From JBFHIJ01 sp041596515 (GTDB lineage Bacteria; Bacteroidota; Ignavibacteria; Kapaibacteriales; UBA2268), in contig JBFHIJ010000033.1 of assembly GCA_041596515.1 (NCBI GenBank), positions 1-34,158 of the forward strand: a stretch of 34,158 bases of DNA. Reading direction: 5' to 3'. The translations under genes were made by a program, and so were the position numbers. Shown here one piece after another: positions 22,506 to 31,500 of this stretch. Position 1 is the first letter of the stretch, and each line of letters starts with the position of its first letter. A model generated the notes under the pieces. That model searched no databases and was not told the origin of the DNA. It saw only the letters and a list, made by a program, of their open reading frames with translations.

Positions 22506-23774
22506 TTACCAGCAGTTTTGCCATTGAGTACCATCATAACATTTGAGCTTGTTATCATTATTATCGAAGTACAAATCGCCTTTACTTGGATTAGATGGTG
22601 CAGAATTTTGAGGTTCCAACTTCATCGCAGTTGAAACATGCACACTTCTTGCTGGAGTGGCAGTACCAAATCCTGTATTGCCATTTGCATCTACATGAAG
22701 AGAAGCAGTAGGAGCTCCTTGCTCTATCACAAGTGCTTCACTATTAGAATTAGTTACGTCTACAAATGAAAGTTTAGTGTCATTGCCCTGAACATCCCAA
22801 GTCTGAGGAGTATTAGCTTGTGAGCCATCCTGTTCAAATCTGATTGTCGGGTTAGTTCCATTTACTAAATGAAGTTGTTTATTTGGATTATCAGTACCTA
22901 AGCCAATATTATCACCTTTGACATAAAATGCATTGTCTACGCCCGGAGCTTCAATCATAAATGGATATTTATTTGCAGTTACGTCTTTAATAGCAAAGTA
23001 ATTTTTTCCCCCCGGAGTTGCTGAGTTTATTTCCAGCATCCAATCATTATTAGGGAAAGAGCTCGAACTACTTGTATCATCAAAAAGCATACGGATAATC
23101 TCATCTTGCAAAACAAGTGTATTGAATTGAAAATCATAATCATACTCTGCATTTTTTCCAATAGCCATAGAACCTTGAACTATTAAATCATCAGTTCTTA
23201 TATAATCATCAGTTTCTGCTCCGGGAGCACCATTTGTTTCGATCGTGCCGATTCCAATTGTTTGAATTTGGTTTAATTGATCTATGTATTGAAATGCTCC
23301 ATTCCCACTCAAGCCTGCGACAGGATTATAGAAAAGCATCCCCTTCGTGGTAGATTGGTTTAGACCTGAAAACGCGATACCACCGTGCACTTTCATTTTT
23401 GCTACATTGGGATCTACTGCATCTGCATTACCCACGGTAACACTACCTGAATCGTAATATATGTTCGAACCGGAAACAGCCCACTGGTCAAAAACTAACC
23501 AATCAGTGCCATTGTAATAATAAAAAGTATTATTACCTAATGGTCCGTTGACAGTGACATATATTAATAAGCCGGTTGCAGGATTTGCGGGCTTATTATT
23601 ATAATCTATTCTAGGTATCAAGATACCTTTGGTACTCGACTCTACATCAAGCATTGCGCTTGAGTGAGGAGCTCCTCCGTCCTCATTTATCCCAACATTT
23701 TGCGAGAATGTATGATAAGTTAGCCCTCCAAATAGGAAAATAGCTAAAGCACAGCAAAACTTTATTTTATTCAT
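22506..23774 (-). CDS. Exported repeat-containing surface protein, first gene of the operon
   Basis: The 422-residue protein has a signal peptide (NKIKFCCALAIFLFGGLTY) and the DGGAPHSSAMLDVESSTKGILIPRID pattern near the N-terminus (compare DGSAPDASALLDI in the paralogue). Further shared blocks are SGSNIYYDSGSV, GGKNYFAI, GDNIGLGTDNPNKQLHL, TPARSVHVSTAMKLEP and YDGTQWQNCW at the end. The family looks fibrous or tail-fibre-like, with no catalytic motif. Together with its partner it brackets the two other genes of the operon. A T9SS tail is not seen, so its export route beyond Sec is uncertain. Confidence 0.75.
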   Translation of the reverse strand: MNKIKFCCALAIFLFGGLTYHTFSQNVGINEDGGAPHSSAMLDVESSTKGILIPRIDYNNKPANPATGLLIYVTVNGPLGNNTFYYYNGTDWLVFDQWAVSGSNIYYDSGSVTVGNADAVDPNVAKMKVHGGIAFSGLNQSTTKGMLFYNPVAGLSGNGAFQYIDQLNQIQTIGIGTIETNGAPGAETDDYIRTDDLIVQGSMAIGKNAEYDYDFQFNTLVLQDEIIRMLFDDTSSSSSFPNNDWMLEINSATPGGKNYFAIKDVTANKYPFMIEAPGVDNAFYVKGDNIGLGTDNPNKQLHLVNGTNPTIRFEQDGSQANTPQTWDVQGNDTKLSFVDVTNSNSEALVIEQGAPTASLHVDANGNTGFGTATPARSVHVSTAMKLEPQNSAPSNPSKGDLYFDNNDNKLKCYDGTQWQNCW

Positions 23775-23943
23775 AAGATACCCATAGTAATGAGAAGAAT
23801 GTTACTTGCATATAAACGGAATATATAATAAATAAATGAATAGTAAAAGCATTTTATTACAAGGATATTACTATCTTTAATATGTTTTTTGCATTGTAAT
23901 TCTTACCTTTTTTCTCTAACTTCTAAGATAAGCTTACGTACTA

Positions 23944-23953
23944 TTTGTATAAT
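23944..23953 (+). promoter_or_regulatory. Promoter -10-like box TTTGTATAAT of tldDE
   Basis: This exact copy of the recurrent decamer lies 50 bases before the tldD start. The region 23775-24003 between the divergent transcripts holds this box and nothing else that I could identify. Confidence 0.55.
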
Positions 23954-24003
23954 AGTATTCCGGGGAAAGCAATACTATAGTTTTATATATTCTGGAGTTT
24001 ATA

Positions 24004-25530
24004 ATGAGTGAACTCAACCGTAGGGATTTCCTTAAAAAATGCGGTGCTGGAGCCGGTGCTTTGATGGCTACCGGACTCATTAATCACAAAATTGCATCTG
24101 CTCTTATGCCGGAGAATTCAAATATGATGATTCCCGAAAAATTTGGCATATCCAACGAACAGCTCAAGCAGCTTTTGAGCTTCGGCCTTTCTAAAGGTGG
24201 CGACTTTTCTGAGTTGTATTTTGAGTATAATATCTCAAATTCTGTTGTGATGTCCGAAGATATTATTAAAAACTCAAGTGAAAGCATTTCGCTTGGTGTG
24301 GGCGTTCGTGTACTTAACGGTTCTCAAACCGGTTATGGCTATACTAACGAACTTACTTTCGAAAAAATCAAAGAAGCTATGCTTACTGCTGCTGCTATCG
24401 CAAACAGCAACTCAAAACATACTATCGCCCCTTTGATGGTCAAAAACCCGGCTACTCAGGTTTATGACATGAAACACTCTTTCGTAGATCAATCTATTAA
24501 AACAAAAATCGACTTGGTTACAAGAGCTTACAACTCTGCTATCAAGCATGATAGCAAAATCAAGAAAGTGTCTGCTTCTCTTGCCGATGAAATGCAATAT
24601 ATTACTATTGCTAATAGTGATGGTCTTGTGATTTCTGACACCCGCCCTCAAGTCAGGCTTGTAGTTTCTGCTACTGCTGAAGACAAAGGCGTACGTAACA
24701 CCGGCCGTGGCAACGACGGCGGCAGAGTTGGTATGGATTTCTATGCTAAAGTTTCTACTCCTGAAAAAATTGGTGAAAATGCTGCAAAAGAAGCTCTTGA
24801 GCTATTAAAAGCTAAAGACGCTCCTGCCGGTCAGATGCAGGTAGTGCTGAGCAAAGACCAATCAGGCGTTATGATTCATGAAGCAGTTGGTCACCCATTA
24901 GAAGGCGACGCTAATTGGAAAAAAACTTCCATTATGTGGGATAAATACAACCAGATGGTAGCAAACCCTCAGGTTACCATATATGATGATGGTACTATAT
25001 CTGACTACAGAGGCTCTCTAAACATTGACGATGAAGGTATGAATTCCGAAAACGCAATGCTTATTGAAAATGGTAAATTGGTTGGATTTATGCACGATAG
25101 AATTTCTGCTCAGCAGTTAAATATGAAACGCAACGGTCACGCCAGAAGACAATCTTACAGACACCAGCCTATCCCTCGTATGAATAATACTATCTTGGCT
25201 GCAGGTGATAAAGATCCTGAAGAAATAATTTCTTCTGTTAAAAAAGGCTTTTATGCCGTAACTTACCAAGGCGGTATGGTGAATGGAACAGGTCAGTTTA
25301 CTTTCTCTGTGAACTTAGGTTATATGATAGAAGATGGCAAGCTTACTCATCCATTGAAAAATGCTACTCTTATCGGTTCTAATATTGAAATTTTAAATAA
25401 TATTGATATGATTGGAAGCGATATGGGATTTTTCTTGGGTACGTGCGGAAAAGATGGCCAGAGTGTTCCTGTTACTTGTGGCACTCCTTCTTTGAGAATT
25501 AGTGAAATGACTGTGGGAGGTATAGCATAA
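24004..25530 (+). CDS. tldD: TldD-like metallopeptidase with Tat signal
   Basis: The 508-residue protein is the catalytic subunit type of the TldD/TldE (PmbA) heterodimeric metalloprotease family. The metal site HEAVGH (His292, Glu293, His297) is visible, as are GGRVGMDFY, HARRQSYRHQPIPRM and the family end VTCGTPSLRISEMTVGG. It starts MSELNRRDFLKKCGAGAGA, a twin-arginine (RRDFLK) signal followed by an Ala/Gly-rich hydrophobic stretch, so it is likely exported by the Tat system, unlike cytoplasmic E. coli TldD. SD GGAG is 6 bases upstream. It overlaps the next gene by one base (TAATG). Confidence 0.93.
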   Translation: MSELNRRDFLKKCGAGAGALMATGLINHKIASALMPENSNMMIPEKFGISNEQLKQLLSFGLSKGGDFSELYFEYNISNSVVMSEDIIKNSSESISLGVGVRVLNGSQTGYGYTNELTFEKIKEAMLTAAAIANSNSKHTIAPLMVKNPATQVYDMKHSFVDQSIKTKIDLVTRAYNSAIKHDSKIKKVSASLADEMQYITIANSDGLVISDTRPQVRLVVSATAEDKGVRNTGRGNDGGRVGMDFYAKVSTPEKIGENAAKEALELLKAKDAPAGQMQVVLSKDQSGVMIHEAVGHPLEGDANWKKTSIMWDKYNQMVANPQVTIYDDGTISDYRGSLNIDDEGMNSENAMLIENGKLVGFMHDRISAQQLNMKRNGHARRQSYRHQPIPRMNNTILAAGDKDPEEIISSVKKGFYAVTYQGGMVNGTGQFTFSVNLGYMIEDGKLTHPLKNATLIGSNIEILNNIDMIGSDMGFFLGTCGKDGQSVPVTCGTPSLRISEMTVGGIA

Positions 25531-26852
25531 TGGCACAAGCGAACTATAAACAAATTGCTGAAAACTTAGTTCAGTTTGCCCGCAAAAGCGGTGCAGACCA
25601 AGTGCAGGTTTCTATCGGTACCGGCACTCGTTTCTCTGCTGAAATCAGAGAAGGCAATATCGAAAATCTTAGCAATGCAGGCTCTGCAGGCCTTTCTTTA
25701 AAAGTTATTAAAGATAATAAAGTTGCCACTGCGTCTTCTTCGGATATGAACATGGAAACTTTACAGACTATGGCTAAAAATGCTATTGAAAGAGCAACTT
25801 ACGGCAGTGCTGATGAATTTTCTGCACTTCCTGAAAAGGAAGCTTTGAGAGTTTCTCCTGAAAGCCTTAGGCTATATGACGCTTCGGTAGCCAAAGTTAA
25901 GCCTGAAGAGATGATCAGCAATGCTCAAAAATTAGAAAAAATGACTATGGCTGACAAACGCATGACTCGCTCCGGCGGAGCCAGTGCAGGCAATTATATC
26001 GGCGAAAGCTTCCTTGCTAATTCTAATGGTTTTAGCGAATCTTACAAGCAATCGAGTATTTATTACAGCGTTTACGGTCAGGCAGGCGAAGATGGTAACA
26101 TCAACGAAGATGGCTGGTGGGACAGTGCTCGCAGCCCTAAAGAACTTATTTCTTTAGAGGAAATAGCAAAAATTGCTATAGATAAAACTACAATGCTACT
26201 TGGTGCTAAAAAAATCGAAACTCAAAAAGTACCTATAGTATTTGATAACCGCATGGCTTCTTCTATATTGGGCTTTTTGGCTCAATGCTTGAGTGGCAGC
26301 GCTGCTTACATGAAAACAACTTTCCTTGCAGATATGCTTGGTAAAGATATAGCTACAAAAGACTTGCATATATTTGATGATGGTACTCTTGCAGGTCGTC
26401 CGGGCTCTCAGCCTTACGATGGTGAAGGTGTGCCGTCGCGTCATGTAGACATTATTAAAGACGGCAAATTGCAAAGCTTTTTACTTTCGACTTACTCTGC
26501 CAGAAAGCTTGGTTTGAAATCGACAGGTCACGCTTCGGGAACGACTAACTTCGTGCTTGCTCCGGGCAAACACTCTCCTGCTGATATCATCAAATCAGTA
26601 GACAAAGGTCTATACCTAACTAAAACTATCGGTCAGGGTACGGTGCCTACAAGTGGTGACATCTCAAAAGGTTGCTACGGCATCTGGATAGAAAACGGCA
26701 AGCTCACTTACCCTGTGAAAGAGATCACTTTCTCCGGTAACATGGGTAGCATACTTAAAAACATCAAAATGATTGGTAACGACCTGGACACAAAACGCTC
26801 CACAACTGCACCAACTATTTTGGTAGAAGGTATGACTTTGTCAGGAAAGTAA
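25530..26852 (+). CDS. tldE: TldE/PmbA-like metallopeptidase subunit
   Basis: The 440-residue protein is the second member of the TldD/PmbA pair. It lacks the HExxxH motif, which is expected for the TldE type. GAGASGN-like, GNYIGESFLANSNGF and GCYGIWIENGKLTYPVKEIT are family patterns. It has no signal peptide, in contrast to its Tat-signal-bearing partner. The start overlaps the tldD stop by one base. The TldD/E pair processes peptides such as modified antibiotic precursors or the CcdA antitoxin in E. coli; the substrate here is unknown. A strong GC-rich terminator follows at 26898-26922. Confidence 0.92.
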   Translation: MAQANYKQIAENLVQFARKSGADQVQVSIGTGTRFSAEIREGNIENLSNAGSAGLSLKVIKDNKVATASSSDMNMETLQTMAKNAIERATYGSADEFSALPEKEALRVSPESLRLYDASVAKVKPEEMISNAQKLEKMTMADKRMTRSGGASAGNYIGESFLANSNGFSESYKQSSIYYSVYGQAGEDGNINEDGWWDSARSPKELISLEEIAKIAIDKTTMLLGAKKIETQKVPIVFDNRMASSILGFLAQCLSGSAAYMKTTFLADMLGKDIATKDLHIFDDGTLAGRPGSQPYDGEGVPSRHVDIIKDGKLQSFLLSTYSARKLGLKSTGHASGTTNFVLAPGKHSPADIIKSVDKGLYLTKTIGQGTVPTSGDISKGCYGIWIENGKLTYPVKEITFSGNMGSILKNIKMIGNDLDTKRSTTAPTILVEGMTLSGK

Positions 26853-26897
26853 GAGACTTTTCTGTTTATTCAAATCGCTTGACAAAACTATGCATAG

Positions 26898-26922
26898 ACC
26901 CCGGCTGAACCCCGGGGTTTTT
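26898..26922 (+). terminator. Rho-independent terminator of tldDE
   Basis: ACCCCGG (26898-26904) pairs with CCGGGGT (26912-26918), followed by five T. It is unusually GC-rich for this window. The downstream stretch to 27040 contains an inverted repeat TTGCGTTA/TAACGCAA (26921-26928 and 26967-26974) and a C-rich tract, but no gene. Confidence 0.88.
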
Positions 26923-27040
26923 GCGTTAACCCTATACCTCCCCTCCCTCCACCAAAAAAACTTGCATAACGCAAAATCAGCCCCGATTATTCATTCAATA
27001 ATAGACTGTTTATCTGTACGAACACTACAATTATGCTAAT

Positions 27041-27205
27041 AATGACATCTGAAAAGAAAAAAAGCTCTATAGTCATCGAATGGCAAGGGTTGAACCCCAT
27101 CATTCGATAGATAATTAGGTAATATTTCCTTACTTAGCAAGTGAGCATGCTCCATGACTCTATGGTCATTTACAGCACTATGATGATATCTAATGACAAA
27201 TCCGG
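27041..27205. repeat. Dispersed ~165-bp intergenic element, copy 2
   Basis: See copy 1 at 16755-16921 for the shared blocks. In this copy, ATCGAATG (27076-27083) and CATTCGAT (27100-27107) pair perfectly around a GGG/CCC hairpin, and GAGCATGCTC is a 10-bp palindrome. It lies directly beyond the terminator of porV, as copy 1 does beyond that of the TonB receptor. A minus-strand reading frame runs through it but begins inside the porV terminator. Confidence 0.75.
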
Positions 27206-27243
27206 GGAGATTATAGATAGGCAAGAGTCTGCTTTGACACATA

Positions 27244-27277
27244 ATAAAAAAAAAGAGACACACATCGGTGCGTCTCT
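27244..27277 (-). terminator. Rho-independent terminator of porV
   Basis: On the minus strand AGAGAC and GTCTCT arms, extended by CAC/GTG with one mismatch over a four-base loop, are followed by a run of at least nine T. It lies 26 bases after the porV stop. Confidence 0.85.
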
Positions 27278-27303
27278 CAAAATATCAACTATTTCATATT
27301 GTA

Positions 27304-28425
27304 CTATTTCCAATCAACCAGTAAAGAGAATCTCATTGTGTTTGCTAATGGGTGATTTGCTTCTAATGTATTGATAAAGCTGAAATCAAGTCTGAAAATA
27401 TCATATCTAACGCCTGCACCAAAGTTATAGAACTGACGATCTCCTGCTACTGCAGGTTCAGTAAAGTAACCTAATCTGAAAGCAATAACATCAGCATACC
27501 AATACTCAGCACCAAAAGAAATTTCCCCACCTGGATTATCCCAACCGGTAATCAATGATTTAGGAAGCGGGTCAGAAGTACCGCCATCACGTCTTTTTAC
27601 TAATAATTTAGCATAATCAAAAGCAAATTTTAAATCGTTGAATTCATCTTTAAATAAGTTAACTGCAGTACCTAAACGCAATGTAGTCGGTAATGGGTCA
27701 GACTCATTAATGTAAGTCATTTTTGGACCAACGTTTTGCAAATTAAAACCTAAAGATAACTTATCTTCCAAATTTAATCCTAAGAATTCTAAGTCAGTAG
27801 GTTTCCACAAGAGACCTAAGTCAAAAGAAGCACTTATGCCTGTGCCGGCATCTTGTTGCTGAGCACTTGTAGGAGTAAGATTAGACTGAATATATCTAAG
27901 TTGGGCACCTACGCCCAAGTCTTTAGCTATCATAGTACCATAGGAAAAACCAAGAGAAAATTCGTTTGAAATAAATTTGCCTAACTCCTGACCACCTTCT
28001 GCAGTTTTAGTAAACTCACCTAAATTCATAAATATAAAGTTTACACCAAAAGTACCATCTATATTATCAGAGTGAAACACGCCTGTCGCATAACTATAAA
28101 ACAAATCGGCGTTGAACTGTGGCAACCATGGCGAATAGGATAAGGCTACCTGACGGTAAGGAACAGCTTCTTCTTCTTCATAGTCAAATTCACTTTTACT
28201 TTCAAAATAATCTAAAAAACCTAATCCACCCGGATTCCAATAAATTGCATTTGCGTCATCTGCTATTGCAGTACCAACTTCTCCCATTCCGCTCGATCTT
28301 GCGTCCGGTGATATTCTTAGGAACGGCACTGTAGAACCGCCACCTTGAGCTATGGCATCTACGCTGAAAGCTATAATGCTAAAAAGAACCACAGCTATTA
28401 TTTTATTCACTTTAAAGTATTTCAT
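27304..28425 (-). CDS. porV: PorV (LptO-like) outer-membrane beta-barrel of the type IX secretion system
   Basis: The 373-residue protein has a signal peptide (about 1-25, IIAVVLFSIIAFSVDAIA) and the family N-terminus TVPFLRISPDARSSGMGEVG followed by DANAIYWNPGGLGFLD. It forms a FadL-like barrel of about 14 strands. PorV carries T9SS cargo from the Sov translocon to PorU, which attaches or releases it; it is required for cell-surface modification. The start is the second ATG of an ATGATG pair with GGAG 5 bases upstream. It is encoded right after porU on the same strand, a common arrangement. Confidence 0.92.
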   Translation of the reverse strand: MKYFKVNKIIAVVLFSIIAFSVDAIAQGGGSTVPFLRISPDARSSGMGEVGTAIADDANAIYWNPGGLGFLDYFESKSEFDYEEEEAVPYRQVALSYSPWLPQFNADLFYSYATGVFHSDNIDGTFGVNFIFMNLGEFTKTAEGGQELGKFISNEFSLGFSYGTMIAKDLGVGAQLRYIQSNLTPTSAQQQDAGTGISASFDLGLLWKPTDLEFLGLNLEDKLSLGFNLQNVGPKMTYINESDPLPTTLRLGTAVNLFKDEFNDLKFAFDYAKLLVKRRDGGTSDPLPKSLITGWDNPGGEISFGAEYWYADVIAFRLGYFTEPAVAGDRQFYNFGAGVRYDIFRLDFSFINTLEANHPLANTMRFSLLVDWK

Positions 28426-28525
28426 CATTACTCCGAAATATATCATATTTTATCTTATCTATTTGCTTTCTACAGTTTACACCGTGTTTCAAAAAAAGTT
28501 CTATTTTTTTTCAATTTATTTTAAA

Positions 28526-31500
28526 TTATCTTGCAATTACGCATTTATAGCCTGCATCCACGGTAGGAGCCATGCCAACTCCATTTATGGATATAGTATA
28601 AATATAAGTTCCTGACTGCAATTCCATACCATTTGAATCCATGCCATCCCAGTAAATCCTTCCGTAATAACTTTCGGTAATTTCTTCTTGCAATGTTCGT
28701 ACCAGTTCGCCTTGTATTGTATAAATATTTATTACAGTGGCTATTGGAGGTGTACCATTATGTCTAAATTGGAAAGTGGTACTATTAGAAACCGGGTTTG
28801 GATAGTTAATAACTTCACCAATTTCAAAGCCATCGCTACTTGATATTTTAAAATATGTCTCTGCAATACTGTAATTATTATATATATCCCAGGCTCTTAC
28901 TTTTACTGAATGTAAACCCGGTCGCAAACCGGAAATCACATCCTGAGCTGAACCTTTACGTGAGCTACCTAAGGCAGTAGTGAACTTATTAGTTAGATTC
29001 AAAGCATCGGGCTCGTTATCAACCCATGCCTCTATCCTGTGACCAATGCCCAAACCGGTAGTATTTATACCTGTTTCATCTTCCAAATCTACGATTAACA
29101 AAGGATTATCTTGTACGATTTCTCCCTGACGAAAGTCCCTTGAGTCTAAGAATATTTTTATTTCAGGCCCTTCGCTGTCAATAATTGAAGTGGTGCTAAC
29201 ACCATCCACTATAAAGTTATGATTTTCACCTTTGGCGTATTTAGTGCTGTCATCACTAAATGCATAAGCAAAGACACGCCCAACGTTTTCTGAGAAGCTA
29301 ATATCTTTTGGGATGATCATATCTGCTGTAAATTTACCTGCAACTACTGCTACGGAGCTTTTATTTAAAGCCCCACCCATCAGAGTGAAACGGAAATTTG
29401 CATTAGAATCTTCATCTTTAAATGAAATATTTTCATCACCATCTCTTACCGTTAGGATAGCCGTGCCATTGAAATCATTATCGACACTCATGTCAGGGGC
29501 TAAAATAGTAGCAGCTATGCTAACATTTTCTAATGCTTTTATCTTTATTGTATCTATTGCTGTAGCAGGCATACCATTTATTGAATCAATCCTTATACGA
29601 TAATCAGGCATTTTTAGTTTCAACGCAGGATCAGCCATCAAAAAGAATTTATTAGAGTTTTCATCTTGTTTATATGCTTTTGTATTTCTGTATGCAATAC
29701 CCAAGCTAGGGTAGCAATGATTATTTTCGTCTCTAATCTGTGCCTGCTGATAGAAATACTGAGCCAGTGCCGCATTTTCACTTGCATAAACGACGCGAGT
29801 TGCGGAAAAGACTCCTATAGCACTACCGTAAGGGCTAAGGAACATATCCTCTGCTCCACTATTTACATCAGGGTTATCAAATCTGCCATAGTCGCAGGTA
29901 GCAGCCATAAGGAAGAATAGTTTATCTTTATTTACCATCTGAGGGATAGTAGTTTCTCTGACCATAATGTTTTCATGAGCCCAAACGCGTGGGTTACCAT
30001 GACCTACCCAGTTTACAAACAAAGCACCCGAATTATTGATTTCAGTAAGCATGTCTTGAGTAACCTGAGGCTTACGCCTTCCTCCGGGTATGTTTTCTAC
30101 AGGGTATTCCACCATGTAAATCTTTTCTACCTGGAAGTCGTCTTCGATATATGAGTGCTGTAGAGCTTCGGACTGTGCAACGTGGAAAGCACCTTCGGCA
30201 ATGTTATTTTCTTTTACTCCATCATCAGCAATAATCAAAATCTTAGAACGCCATAAATCTTCGGAAGAATTGTTTTCGTAACGATTGATTTTTTCAATAA
30301 TATTTACCCCCTCTTCATTGCTGTTGATAGGAGCCCTACCGATAGCAATATCCAAAGCACGATCTTCACCTACTATACAACCGTAATAGTCATCAAAAGC
30401 GTAAGAATCTGTTTCGTCAATAGAACCGATAACATCATTATCATCTTCATAAGGCGGTATAAAGTTAGTTACCGCTGTGCTTCTGTTTTGATAATCATAA
30501 TGCCCGTCACCCCATAGAAATATATATTGAGGTTTATATTCTCTCTGATGGTAAGCATGGGCTACAAAATCTCTTATCGCAGTAATATCCTTAGCACCAT
30601 AAGCAAATTCTTTATAGATATCGTCCAAAGTAACTATTTGTACTTTAAACTTAGCATTTGTAAGATAGTTATCAGTAGTTTCTCTGTACTTTTTATATTC
30701 TTTTGCTGATGAGAGTAAAGCAGGGTGAGTGATTAAAATCAAATCTGCTTGCACGTTATCCCATCGAATTCCATTTATCTGTAAAGCTTCAAGTTCAGTA
30801 CTTTTTATATTGCCTGAGATATAGAATCTTTTGGGTTTATCTTCTATCTGGTTTGTTTTAAATCTAAAAATAGATCCGGTAGATGACAGATTTTCAACTA
30901 ACATAGGTTTAGATCTGTCCGTTACATCAAATCCGTATACTTTACCGGAGAAACCATTTACGGTATATTCAACCACAGCTTCAACTTTAGGGTCTGCATC
31001 AAAACCCAGACTATTGTTGTGAGCTGCAAAATATCTTGGATAATAGATATCAAAATAGTCTAAATAAGGAGTAGAGCTTGCTAAATTTGAGTTATCATAT
31101 TCTATATTGATTGAGCTTCTGTCATCTGATGCAATTTTTGAAGCATCTAAGCTTGACTTTTCGACTATTCTTCTTGCCACAACGTAAGAGCCATTACTGG
31201 CAGAAATATTATATCCATCGATTATATTGTTATTTTCCGACAAAGTAAAAGTACCGGTACTTTGAGATTCATGAGCCAAAGCAAAAGTGTACTGCACTTC
31301 ACCTTCTCTTTTCAAACCGGTCAAAGCTGTAATAAAAGGTGATTTGAAATAAGACCTACCTAACCATAACCTACCTGAACCTCTATAGAATGGGTTTTTA
31401 AGCTCTTCCTCAAAGAATAGTTTTTCTGTAAAAGACGTTGGAGTAACAGTAGCTTCTTCAGCAGGAGTTTCTATTTGCTGAGCAGGATTATTATTCGCTC

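Noticed and set aside
27036..27263. Minus-strand reading frame of 75 codons through the second dispersed element
   Set aside because: It starts inside the porV terminator, has no ribosome site, and the corresponding frame in the first copy has no start codon and a different end; treated as part of a repeat.
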